This document shows, piece by piece, positions 1-11,888 of a stretch of 64,000 nt of DNA. Location: positions 682,001-746,000 of the forward strand of contig CALZFC010000058.1 in NCBI GenBank assembly GCA_945643635.1. Direction: 5' to 3'. This DNA is from Allodiplogaster sudhausi (Eukaryota > Nematoda > Chromadorea > Rhabditida > Diplogasteridae). The notes under the pieces are model-generated. The model saw nothing but the letters and a program-made list of their open reading frames with translations, ran no database searches and was not told the origin of the DNA. Positions within the stretch are counted from its first letter, which is position 1; every line of letters begins with the position of its first letter. A program made the translations under genes and the position numbers.

Positions 1-636
1 AAGGGAGGGGAGCACGTATCCGAGGACATTCGGAAGAAGAGAACCCTCTGCGAACTGGAGCCACTGGGCGACTTCAGGGCACTGAAGGATTCAATTTCTA
101 CGACGAACAAAATGTTTAGCCTAAAGACTACAATATGACAAACTAGCGTAATAACTATGCAAATAAGAGTTTGTTAACCAAGCTTGAACAGGAAGACAGG
201 GGACTAACCACGGTGAGAGAACCGACGTGGGCAGCGATGGCATCGGCTCCGAAGAGCGTTTTCTCGCCTTCTTCATACGCGGGAGTCTATACAAATTTGC
301 AACTTTAAAACAAATTTTAAAAAAAATCAAGCTATTCCTCTTACGTAATGATGAGGCAACAGACCTGACCGAAGGGGAACTTGTGCTCCGGGGGATGGTC
401 GCCGGCGAGCTGAACGTCGGCCTTGGCGAGCTTGGCCGCGATCAGCACCTTCTGCGTCCGGAACGACGACTTCGAGCCGTAGAGCTTCTGCAAGAATGAA
501 TATAGGAGTCAAAGTAACGAATTTTTAGGATAAATGTAAAATCTCTTCTACGAATTTACGCCGTGAAAAGAAGCCAAAACCCATTCGGAGCTAACAAAAT
601 GATGACAAGAACAACTGAACGAACTCCTTTCGTCAT
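1..636 (-). CDS. eef-1G: Elongation factor 1B gamma, N-terminal part (gene cut by window edge)
   Basis: This is the gamma subunit of the eEF1B guanine-exchange complex, which has a GST-like N-terminal domain and helps reload eEF1A with GTP during translation. Three exons join in frame on the minus strand: 487-365 (starts KLYGSKSSFRTQKVLIAAKL), 286-212 (starts TPAYEEGEKTLFGADAIAAH) and 81-1 (contains VAQWLQFAEGSLLPNVLGYV). All junctions are phase 0 with GT-AG borders. The order and spacing of these blocks match the GST-like domain of worm eEF1G. A short first exon, 636-625, coding MTKG, fits the phase and is my choice of start, but it is the weakest part. The rest of the GST-C domain and the conserved C-terminal domain lie outside the window. 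The gene is divergent from the WDHD1 gene, with about 350 bases between the two starts. Confidence 0.88.
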
Positions 637-989
637 GGCCGACTCTGAAGTGTTGAAGCGGGGACGTCAACGACGCGCGAGCTTCAAAGAATAAGGCTGC
701 AGCGCATGCAGAGGGACGTTGTTGTCAGTTGAACTGCGTAGCAGCCCAGCTACTTCATAAAAAGAACAGGAATGTGGGCTGCTACGAAAAAATTTAGAAT
801 TACCTTACCGTAAACTAGAAAAATTTTAAATGTACGAACGGTGGGAAATTTTATTTGGAATGTTGCCAAGAGGTGTTCAGTCCCGCGGGAAAATTGTACC
901 ATGCTTGAGATTTTCTGACATTGAGATGAAAAGGTTCACCGTTGCTCCGAAGATTGTGTTTTGAAATGTAGATATTGAGTTTATTTAAG
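637..989. promoter_or_regulatory. Shared upstream region between eEF1G and WDHD1
   Basis: This 353-base stretch separates two divergently transcribed housekeeping genes and should hold both promoters. I see no TATA box or strong repeat in it. A GC-richer patch lies next to the eEF1G start at about 640-700. Its role as a bidirectional promoter is inferred from gene layout only. Confidence 0.4.
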
Positions 990-3900
990 ATGAATGCGAT
1001 CGGCTTCTCGAACAAGAAGAATGCACACTCCAAGGGCACCGTTCAGATCGCCTTCGACAAATCGGGCTACTCTAAAAATGTTAGTCAATTCTTGTTTTGG
1101 CAGCAAGCTTCTTAGATAGTAGACATTCCGACTTTTTTTATGCAATGGGAAAGAATCAACTTGGAAAATTTCTTCGTGGGAAAGTTTCTTCGTGGGAAAG
1201 TTTTTGCTTGAAGACGAGAAAGTAATAGTTGTGAGACGTTCAGCACTGTTCTATGATTGCCTTGCAGTTGCTGACATGCGGCACGGATGGGTCGGTGATC
1301 GCGTGGGATGAGGAGAGTTTGCTAGGCTCGCGCGATCCGGAGAAGCACGACAACCTGGCATATGCCACCCACGCTTCTATCGCATGGACAGTTAGTAATC
1401 CCTCCGCTCTCTTCTCGGTCCTTTTTTTCTAATAGGTGATTATAAGATTTCCAAATTCGGAAAGTTATTTTGGATATAAAAAAGGATCCTTGGCACTTCC
1501 CGCTAACAATTAGCATTTTAAAGCTGGCTGTTTCCAGGGCGATAATCTCTTTCTTGGCGTCACTCGCACCGCTGCTCTTACTAGTATTGACGAACAAGTT
1601 AGCCTTTTCATATTATTTATTTTTATTATATCGATATATATAAATTGTATTCTTGTAACTTTTGATTTCAGGTTCTATCTCACTTTGACATGAACAAACT
1701 CAAGGGGCCTCCTCTTGCCTCTCCTCTAACTTTTACGCTTGAAATCAGTGCGATTGATGCTTCTGAGAACTTCCTTGTAGTCGGGGAGAGGTTTCTTAAC
1801 TTTATTTGTTCGCATGTGCATAAATTAATTTATTGTCTTGCTAAGAAAACCATAGTCTGTGACTGTTTAATAGTTACGATATTCCCAGGGATTTCACAGT
1901 CAAGCGAATTCGCTGGCATGCGGAAGATTCAGACTATGAACGATACGAATGCGCAGCACCAGTTCTGTCAATTGCAATCGATCCGAAAGAGGAGGTTTTC
2001 GTTATAACCTGTTGAGTAAAAGAGTTAATTATTCTACAGTCTATGAAAAAAGATGATGAACTTGTACCTGCTCCGTTATAGTACTTTGCCGTGTCAAGTT
2101 GTGATGGCGTGGTCGCCTTCTACAACTTTGAAGCCGAAGAACCTCTCAAGAAGCTCAAGGAATGCTTTCCTTATTTTAACGACCTTGAGTTAGTTTTATT
2201 TTTTTTACTTTTTTCCATCTTTGTCTACGATTTAGTTAATGTCGTTTACAGTATGTATTATATCGCTATAATGTTCTATGAAATATTGCATATTATCATA
2301 TTATATTCCCATGAATATCCTATTTAGTGAGAGCCATCCTCGTGTGTCTCTCTGCTGGTCTCCCGATGGGCTGGATCTCTTTGTTCCTGCCCTTGGATCA
2401 GTCAAAATCGTCAAGCGGACTACATGGTCCTATGCCCAGCCTCTCACTTGCGATGAAACCATGAATGTGGGACCTGCATTTTTTTGTTGTCTTAATAAGT
2501 AATCGTGTACATTTGTTTCATACTTCACTTTTATTATATCTAATTCCATTTCAGGATTCCTTCAGCGTCTGCACGGTCTCTCCTTGCGGGCAGTATCTTG
2601 CCGCTTCTACAGTGTCCTCGAAGATTGTTGTTTGGAGACTAAAGGATCGCAAGGTTCTCACGAAGAAGGATTATCGAAAACTAAGGTTTGATTAAAAGTA
2701 AGAACGTGTTGAGCCAATATTCTGTTTGGGTAGTAACTGGTATTGACTATGGAAACCGTATTCGTTCAGAAACGCTACAATAACTTCTATCTGCTTCTTG
2801 CCAGAGAATTCTCATCATCTCGTTGTTGCTGATTATCAGGTTTTGGTCCTTAAGAACTCCATTTCTTGTGTTAATTCTGAAGTATACAGAGGGGAAGTTA
2901 TGCTGTTAAGGAAGGAATCTGCGTTCTGTCAAACGCCATTCCTGCGGAAGACAAGGAAGAAGACCGACCTCGCCCGGCTTCTTCGAGATTCATTGATGAC
3001 GAAGCAGGAGAATCAGACCGAGATGATGAAAGAGAAGAAGAAGAAGTGAGAGACGAAGGAGAAGAGAGAAACGACAGAGATGCAGACAATGAAGAGATCG
3101 TGAAAAGCAAGACAAAGAGACGCACTGCAATGTTCGACGATGACGACGAGAACACTAACAGTTAGATGCTCTAGCATCTATCAAACATTTGATTTGTAAA
3201 ACTATTGTGAGATCACTACATCATTTGTTTGGTTTCAGAGAGTTTTATTTATATTCAGCCCTGTGTCCAAATTACAAAGAGGTCTTGCTCATAAAAGATG
3301 GCAAAAGAAATTCATTCTATTTTAGTGTCAACAAGCATTGGGGCGATAAAAAGAACCTACGGTTATGACGACGAAGGAAATCAGGCTGGTTCTCTTGGCT
3401 ATTTTAAATCATATTTACGACTGTCTTCATGTTCACATCATGATTGAATAGTTATATTAAAAGAAGTTTTAGAGAGGAAAATATGATTGCAGGAAATTTT
3501 GTTTCCGAGTTGTTTCTTGAAACGTTGTGCCTAATTTAAAAAAAAATTTAATCGAAGTTAATATCTCTTTTGCTGCTGGCTGGTGCAAACGTCTTGTTTT
3601 GTGCTTATCAATTACTAATTTTCGATTTGAACCCTAAGGTTCTCTTTTTTTTGCAGATTGAGCCGGAAAGGGACTTCATGGACGACATTGACAACCGGGA
3701 TCCCTCAAGACCGCGTCCGCCTACCGATTTTAGCAGGTTTTTTTTTATGTTGCGGATCTTGTTCAGCACTTGAGAGAGATAGACCTGTCTTGTGCCAGTT
3801 TCGCCCGCCACCCAAAAAATCCTTCTTGAATTTGCAGTACTGTGCATTATCCACCACTACACTGATTTTTAAACGCAAGTCTAAAGCGGTCTAAATTTTA

Positions 3901-6900
3901 GACGCAAGCATACACCAGAATACAAAAAAAAACATGATCTTTTGAGCACAATAGAAGAAAGAAATACAACTTTGTGTAATTTCAGGTTGGATGTCGGTCT
4001 GCCATCCACTACGACTTACGTTGATTACAAACCACCGAAGCTGCCCGAGTACTTTGTCTCTGCCGCCTCTCCTGCTTATCTGAGCGAGAGATATCTGGTG
4101 GGTATTCTGGGGGTTGCCATCAATATACTGGCCAGTCATCAAGAGTTCTTTTCAATTACAGTACTTATAGAAGTGGAATGGCTTCGGTACCGTACGCAGC
4201 TACGACTCCGAGAGTGAAACCAGCGTTGAGGTATGTCTATGTTTACAACGAAAAAGAAATTAGCTTCAAAGACCATGATTATAGAAAATTTCATACTGAA
4301 CTCCTATGATTTTATAACCCAATAAAATGGATTTTCCGAGAATATGAAGATTGTTTTGATTGACTACCTGGAATGTTCATTAAAGTTTTAACTTGTAATT
4401 GGTACTAACAATAAGTTATATAGATGATTATGTGAATACGAATATTTTGAGGTGCACTTCCACGACTCTTCAATCCACGCGGACATTCTTCTCCCGAATG
4501 GAGAGACTGAATTTTGCCTGGCCGATTTGAATGCTTTCGTTGTTGCTCTTGCGAATCGGAAGAAGTCGGAGAGCAGGTCAGCAAGAAGAGAGAGAGGATT
4601 CATTCCTCTTCAGCCATTCAATACAACGCTAGAAAACTAAGAAATTGTCTACCATGACCTCTCTTTTATCTTTCGCATTGGTTATATTTATTGGTCTTTG
4701 TTAAACTGATATTTCAGTCAACTTCACGTTCTTCATATCGCGTCCTGGGAATCGAACGGTGCAAAGTGGACTGTCGATCTGCCAGCGGGTTGACAATTCT
4801 TAGTTTGTTGTATAAAATAATTTAGTTGTTTTCCTCTATTTGGAAAAAATTTTTGGTGGGAGTTGAATATTCTTGTAGAATTAAAAGATATTATAGTGAT
4901 TATTATAACATTAAATGCAAGTATTAGTGTAAATATTGATCCTCAATTTGGCGCTTGAATTAATATGTGCCAGTGCAGGAGACCTTCCATTGGATGTGGC
5001 CGTCTCTTCCGAGCTGATAGTCCTGGCAACTTCTCAGCGAACTCTTCGTGTCTTCACTCACGCGGGCACTCAGAGATACGTTGTCACTCATCCGTGTATG
5101 CTCTTTTATTATATATAAAATGTTTTTTTTTTTAATTATTAATTGAAAATAAATGTATGAATGTTTGCGGAAAGTAGGTTATTAAATTATGGTAGTAAAT
5201 TATGAAAGACGAAAGTAAATTATGAGCTGGGCATGCTTAAAAGTACAGATCCTCTTCTGACGATGGCCGCCTTCGAATCTCGCATCGCAGTTGCTTCGTA
5301 CACTGGCAGTGCAATGTTTCTAGTCGATGGAGAGGAACCCGAGTTTCCGGTCCGAACATTTAGGATTATTTTTCTCTTGTTTTTTCCCACACTATAACCA
5401 CAGCTCTATGAATTGGAAAAAAATTTCTAGCCGTAAAGATAAATTATGTGGTCTTTAAGCTCGCTATCTACGAGTACTCGCTACCTCCAGCATCTTGGTG
5501 GAAAAGCCGTCGTTCGTCTGCTTCTCTGGACTCTCCACTCCCAGTTGCTCTCTCGCCCTCATCTAGACTTCTGTGGCTGTCCTATTCCAATGGTGGCCAT
5601 CTGGTCACGCTGGATTCAACTTGTTAGTGTTACCAGCGAATAAAAGCCCGTGTCAAAAGGACCTGGAACGTAGGGTGGGTTACGTGTTGCAGGGGGTGGG
5701 CTATTCAACTATTTTTAAGTTTTAACAAAACAAAATAATCAATGTATTTGGAGGATTGGGCTCCAGGGCGGCTCAAAATCGGGATAGGTTTGTTAAACCG
5801 AGAGTTACTTTTCTTCCTAGAGTGTCTTATCTTCAAACATGATTTCTGATCCAAATCCTTTGCCTATTATGCTGCCTCTTGATGGCTGTCCTCTCACTCC
5901 ATATTCACTTCTCTGCCCTCTATTATATCTCTCCCTCTATCCAAGCCATTCCTCATCTGCAGACACGGTCCGTTTCCTGGTCACCTCTCCCTCCTTGCCC
6001 CCTTTCTGGACTCCAATCTTCTCTGGCAGCACTGCAGTCACTTCTCCCTCTGATGCTGTCTGGCCTCTCGCAGTCATGGATTCTCCGCAGAAGCAGATCA
6101 GGTCAAAGCTTACTAGTTAACATATTATTGTGCAATTAATTTTCATCACCAGGATCATTGCACATTTTGTCGGTTCAAAATGAAACTATGAATTTACTGT
6201 TCCTTAAGACTTGCCTTATGATGTGGAGAAGGAGACCATGTTTGATGTGTGATTAACTAGACTTGTTCAATTGCAGATATGTGTACTGCAAGGGTGCCAA
6301 GTACCCGATGGTCACGCTCAAGCTTCATCCGGTCGTGTCGCCTTGGACTCTCTCACTCTGCAATCAGGTTCATTCAAACTACTCAGATGAGCGTATCTAA
6401 TCGTGTAGTCGTCTATTCAAACAATCATCACTGAGCTTCTTCTTGGGTAGTCATCGAGAGAGCAGTCGCATGTAGGCTGCGATTTTGATTCGCATGATAC
6501 CGCCGTGCTAAAAAAAGATGAACTCAAGAATTCTGTCGGGGATTTTTTTCCTCGAATGTTCAACAACAACAAAAACATAGTTTTTTAAAAGGATATTGAG
6601 TACACAAATTTCAAAGAAAAGTTTCCGAAAAGTTCGTCTTAATTTATTTCAGGAAGCGGATAAGACGAAGCTTGAAGCAGAATTAATGCTCAACGAATTC
6701 GCGATTGCACTTTCCAGTGGGGGAGAGAACAAGGTTAATTCGCCATCAAATTTGACAACTATGCTATCATTTCTGCCTTCGTAATGATAAAAGATTGAAG
6801 CATTTCAGGCTGATTGGTGCTTCATATATTTTCTGTTTAGGAACTGACGTCATCACATCTCGTTAACCTTGTGAAGCTGTTCTCCCTCGCATGCAAGGTT

Positions 6901-9506
6901 ATAATGACAACTTAATAAGAATAAAAACGGCAAAAATATGAGGGAGCACCCGGATTTGAACCGGGGACCTCTCGATCTGCAGTCGAATGCTCTACCACTG
7001 AGCTATACCCCCATTGGTTAGGAGAAACTAGGATCTGCATATACGGTGATGTTTGGAGCGCAGTTTCGAGTATTATTTGCATAAGGTAAACAATACCATC
7101 TTTTGTTGGGTGTTCAGGCAGAAAGAGAAACTCGCGCAGCAGAACTCGCGATGCTCGCAACGACAAGCAAGGCCGTTCAGCCTTTGGCCAACTATGCTGC
7201 CAAGCTGACGAGACAGAAACTGGCTGACAAGGTCAGAGATAGAGAGAATGTGTGGTAAACGAGAGGATGAGAGGTTTGAGAATACTCAGCTAACTGTTTA
7301 GGTTGGCGAAATTGGTCGTGCACTCGCGGAGCTGGAAGAAGCGGAGGCAGAAGCAGCAGACACCATGAGAATGGTTTGCAATCTATGAAGTTTGTTTCGA
7401 TTTATAAGTTTTGCTTCTCGGATAGAAGAGAAGTTACTGAAAAACTGCCCTTTTTTTCCTCTATGATAATTTGTTTATACTATATATCCACATTTGACTT
7501 TCCATTTTGAATGGAAAAAGTAAAAATAGCAATTGTAGGCGGCCCCCGCCTATTACCGACCCGCTTCCAGCATGTCCATCTTGGAATCTTCATTCCAACA
7601 GCCAACCAGTGAACGAGTCGTTGCGAAGAAGGTACCGTTTAGTGTTATTATAAGCAGATCTTTAATTGATCATTTTCCATCTTTTCCTCTTTTAAAATTC
7701 GGGATGATAAATTCTTAAAGAAATTGTATGCCTTTTTTGTTCATTGAATCTACTTCAGCTAGTCTGTGGAAAACAGTGCTGAACAAGGCCCGGTGCACAA
7801 CTCCAGAATGGGGGGGGGAGTGCAAAACGAAAAAAAAAATATTTGTCGGCTCGACACTGGTGAGAAGATGAAAGATGGCCAATATTAGAATAAAATAGTA
7901 TTTCGTTTGTAGGTTGCTCTCCGACGTTCATCGACGCTGGTTGGAAGAGGCCTGCGGGCAAGCGAGGTGATCCTGTTTACTTTACTTGGCTCTTTGAGAT
8001 GAATTGATTTTGGAATTTTGTAAGGAAATTGATATCGTATTTAAATTACTGTAGGCATCCTACAGTCGAGAGTTTTCCGAAGAGAATGCAGTGGGACCAT
8101 CTTCATCGGCTCTCTCGCAAACAACTACTCATGGTCAGTTTTTCCTTCTTGAAGAAGTCTATTTCTGGTCTATGGATTACTGAGTTCTTAGTATGTGAAA
8201 GAGAAACATCTTTAGTCTTGAGAACGCACATCTCACGTTAAAAATAGTGTAGAGATATACATTATTACTGGCGGTAATAAAATAAAATATTTCAAAGATA
8301 CATAAAAAAAATTTAATGACATGACATCAAGCCATTATGCTTACAATGACTTTTCCTTTTTGTAGATGAATACGAAGAAGAGGAGCCATCCTCGATGGCG
8401 AGTTCCATTGTTCATGGCCTTCCCATGGCAGCCACTCCACTTGTTACTCGGAGGAATCCATTCAAGGTATGTTTTGATCCAACTATTTTTCCATTTCCTT
8501 CTTTTTTCAGAATTTTCTATGCCACCCGTTCCTTTGTACGTAAAATTGACAGCTTTTGACTAATTGTCGCTTAATTCCCATTGTTAAATTACTTCCCATT
8601 GTTAGCATTTCCTTACAGAGAGGAGCGCCGGACGAGAATGACTCAGCTGAATCTCAGGAGAGTGCTGCCGACACCTCCTCCGTCTCTCTTTTTGACGAAC
8701 TCGACCGCTCTGCGGTCCCCCAGCGAAAACGCATGAAGGAAACACAGAATACGGTATTAGTTTCTTACTCGTTACATCAAAACATCATGACTTGGTGAGA
8801 CTTCTGCCTATCAGAGTAAGGGATTCAGTGACGTGAGAATGAGGTTATACAACTTATTTTTACAGACGATCCCTCAGGCGCGAAAGCAGCTGACGCTGAA
8901 CTTTGGGTCTGCGGCGGGCAAGACTTCTGATACTTCGACTTCTGCTTCCACATCCAAAAGGTTAGGAGCACAATTTTTGTGGTGTCTCTTATAATGTAAC
9001 AGTGCAAGTATTTGTTTTTTTTTCCTATATTTTTTGACAACTCGCGCAACAATCTGATAAATCCGTTCTCTGCAAAGTTAAATTTGTTCTCTGCAAAGTT
9101 GTTGAAATACAGCTGCATGAAATCCTTTTTTTCTTTTCTTTTTTTTCTTCTTTGTTTTCTTTGTGTCAGCGCGTTCGATATGTGGAAGGAAGAGAATGAC
9201 GGAGACCTCCGAAGTCAATTCTCTGGTGAAGACGAGGACTTCGCCAAGTTCTGCATTCAGCAGTTCAGAATGATTCCTGCAGCGAAAAGACAGGTCAGAA
9301 AGACGTTATGGCATCGTGACATGTATTTAGTAAAATATGAGATAAGACAATACAACGCAAAGCCGGCAGCTTCTCTATAGGTGACAACAAAGATAAAAAA
9401 AATGTCGGATTATATCATAGTTCTCACTATCCGCAAAGTTAAAAATGTAGCTTCATTTGTTTAGGAGTACAAGGAGAGAGCGAAAATCGCAGTCGCCGAA
9501 GCCTGA
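990..9506 (+). CDS. WDHD1: WDHD1 / AND-1 / Ctf4 homologue, replisome hub protein
   Basis: This nuclear protein links the CMG helicase to DNA polymerase alpha at replication forks. I could splice 33 exons into 1126 residues, close to the usual animal length of about 1130. First exon is 990-1079; the last is 9465-9506, ending in TGA. Residues about 15-320 are WD40 repeats (TCGTDGSVIAWD, VSSCDGVVAFYNF, VSPCGQYLAAS). Residues about 320-430 are an acidic linker. Residues about 470-780 are the SepB/Ctf4 trimerisation propeller (VHFHDSSIHA in exon 4452-4576, VRFLVTSPSLPPFWTPI in exon 5963-6101). A helical domain follows, then a Ser-rich linker. Residues about 1071-1120 are an HMG-box-like end starting SAFDMWKEEN. 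The exon 3326-3384 to 3657-3736 junction needs a GC donor or an unseen exon. A tRNA gene lies antisense in intron 6898-7117. Confidence 0.93.
6941..7012 (-). tRNA. tRNA-Cys: tRNA-Cys (anticodon GCA)
   Basis: The minus strand folds as a complete 72-nt cloverleaf. The acceptor stem begins GGGGGTA and pairs with TGCTCCC, with a single G-T pair, followed by a T discriminator base. The A box reads TAGCTCAGTGG, and the anticodon stem TTCGA/TCGAG encloses loop CTGCAGA, giving anticodon GCA. The B box is GGTTCAAATCC. No intron is visible. The gene sits inside intron 23 of the WDHD1 gene, antisense to it. All pol III internal promoter elements look intact, so it is probably functional. Confidence 0.96.
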
Positions 9507-9672
9507 AGTTCAGATTTCTCGATTAGATTTAAAGCAATTCAAAATTCCCCTCTTTCGTATTCATAAAAACTGTTTGTTTAAGCACTTTTGTTGTGTGGAG
9601 TGTTTATATTGTTACTATTACTACTTTGTCATTGTCTGAGTCATCTGAAGTTTTGAAGTAACTTTCTGTAAC

Positions 9673-10047
9673 ATGCAGAAAAGAAATCCCATACACATTA
9701 TTGTGTACTCTGTTCTAGTTTTGACATTTTCATCAGGATTTTCATTGCCATCTAAGAACCCAGCGAGTTATTGTTGATGAAATGTCAGGCCAGCGGATGT
9801 CGTTTTTCCCCTTTGTTTGGCCGCCTGTATCTTGCCCTTCAAAGTTCGTCAACATCGCAGGTTCAGTATGCACTCTCAATCAAATTGGCCTATCCCTTCC
9901 GGTTCCCTGAGTTCGACCTCCTTTTTCGAACCAAACCGACCATTCTTTACATCCATGGCGCTCTGCCGAGATGACACCGAGAGAGCAAGGGTAATGAAGA
10001 GAGTTGGGTGGATTCAGACGGACAGAAAAGATAAGAGAAACCGATGA
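9673..10047 (+). CDS. Possible small secreted peptide precursor
   Basis: I do not recognise this gene. An ATG at 9673 opens a frame with a good signal peptide: a charged start, MQKRNP, then a hydrophobic core, IHIIVYSVLVLTFSSGFS. The unspliced frame stops after 34 residues. A GT-AG intron at 9773-9844 (72 nt) keeps phase and joins it to a longer frame ending at TGA 10047, for a total of about 100 residues. The joined product carries paired basic residues (RR near residue 40, KR near residue 85) and one cysteine, a layout seen in peptide precursors. A different acceptor after 9868 would give only about 49 residues. It lies 166 bases past the WDHD1 stop on the same strand. The splice and the function are inferences. 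Confidence 0.3.
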
Positions 10048-11888
10048 GAACACACGTTCTCATCACTCAGAATGTGGTGGAAGCTTCTCTGCTATTAATG
10101 ATTGCCTCGGGAAGACAGAGACAGTGGAATGACTCGAGGGGAGGGCCAATTCAAAATTCTGCACATTTCCTGACTGAGACGCGCGCTGTTGGGATAACGA
10201 AGAAGACAAAGAACAGAAGATGTAGAAATGGATGGCAGCGCATAAAAAAAGCCGAGCCAGAATTACTCGCACGCCATGCCGGCCTCTTTTTATAGTTGTT
10301 TCATATGTTGTTGCCAATTGTTTGTAGCTGTCCCGCTTAATATTCTTTCTTCACATGGGCTGCCCAGTGTGTGTTTTGCTTGTTCAAAACTGTTGAAGCG
10401 TCAATGACTTCCAAATAAAACTGGCCATAACTGTACTGTTTTGATGCGGAGAAGTCAACTACTTCACTCGAGAGTCGGATCAGCCATGCGTATGTAAAAG
10501 GTGGGGAAGGTCAAAGAATATTTGACGAGGGATTTGGAGAACGTCTCTTGTTGTTCTGTGTTTCTCCCTTTCGCTTTCCCTTTCTTCCTCATTTTTTCTC
10601 TTTCTCTCACTCTCTCATACTGACTTTCCTTTTCTCTTTTGCCCGTCTCCTTTTTCTCTTTCTCTTTGCAAAAAACTTTCCCATTGTGCTTGAGATAATT
10701 TACGCTCTTCACTTGGGCATAGGTAGACTCAACTATTATTGTAGCTGCCGAAATCCTTTTTGGGAGATTTTATTCAGGCTTATTCTTATAAATATATCAG
10801 GAACATAGAATTGGTCGATATTTACTTGCCTCATTGCTTTTATGTGAGAAGCTGGACTCAACTGAGTCTCTTTTCGTTTTGTTGCCTGCGGTAACTAAGC
10901 GTTCCTCATCGAAATCATTGCTGTGGTCGTACATTTTCTTCTTGCTGCTCTGCTATTTTATTACTCTTTGGGGAGGACTATCATGGAAGTGACAGAGGGA
11001 AGTCACATTATAAACTGAGAGAGCGAGAAAGAGAGGGCGAGAATGAGAAAGTGATCGAGGGGAGAGTGAGAAAAGGCAGAGAGAGCGAGAAAGAAAGCGA
11101 GAGAGAGTGAGAGAGAGAGAGAGATAGCGATGCCCGTCAAGGAATCGCACATGGCATGCCTAGAGGCAATTCTGGAAGACACGTTTTGACGCCTTGGGTT
11201 GGCCAGGTCCCCCGGGGCAGGCCTGGCAGAGGGGCTTCCGCCCAAACATGCACCAGTATAACATAACTTTGGGGACCAAGAACGACACTGAGAGAGAGAG
11301 AGAGTGATAAAGGGAGACAGACCGTTAGAGAGAGAGAGAGAGTGATAAAGAGGAAGAGAGGTAACAAAGAGAAAGGGAGGGAGAGATGCATAGCTGTACT
11401 CGGGAGAGTAGATGGATGCTCCCTTTGCTTTCTGTTGAGCATATCCGAATATTGATCCTCTGCTGTTTTGGTCGGATGTCCAACTTTTATTTCCTTTTAT
11501 GGAATGCAGCTTCCTTTCTCTTGCCTGAAAAGAAATTATAGGCTAGACGCAAAAGAGAGTGTGTAAGAATGTAAGCAAGAGGGAGCGAGTGAGAGAGAGA
11601 GAGAGAGGGGAGAGAAAGAGAGAGAGAGAGAGAAAATAAAGGATATTGGTGCATATCGGTTCATCTTCTCCGATGACCTCTTTCCCCGTTCGTTCTTCTT
11701 GCTCGTTGCTCTATTCGATCTTCTTGCAAAATCTCTGGCTAGACTCGGAAACATAAACATGCGCACACTCCGCTGGTTTCTTTGCACTCCGGAGAAATAA
11801 GTTGTGAAACACATGTAAACTCGCTTATTTCATTTCCATTCGCTTTCCGCCTTTTTGAATCAAAGTATAAAAGTATTCATACAGATCG
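10048..11888. other. Intergenic, repeat-rich; no gene seen
   Basis: Pyrimidine-rich sequence at about 10545-10680 and three GA-rich arrays (11018-11133, 11286-11350, 11561-11637) dominate. Long frames on either strand here are translations of these arrays. It should contain the promoter of the Ly6-domain gene that starts at 11889. Confidence 0.6.
11018..11133. repeat. GA-rich microsatellite array
   Basis: An imperfect (GA)n purine tract with GAAA and GCGA interruptions. Related but separate tracts follow at 11286-11350 and 11561-11637. Confidence 0.85.

Noticed and set aside
5839..5962. Extended open frames before the WDHD1 exon at 5963
   Set aside because: Only the part after the CATCTGCAG acceptor matches the family and keeps phase; the upstream part is intron.
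10464..11814. Several open frames on both strands over the purine/pyrimidine arrays
   Set aside because: They translate to Ser/Leu or Arg/Glu low-complexity sequence made by (GA)n; no motif or splice support.
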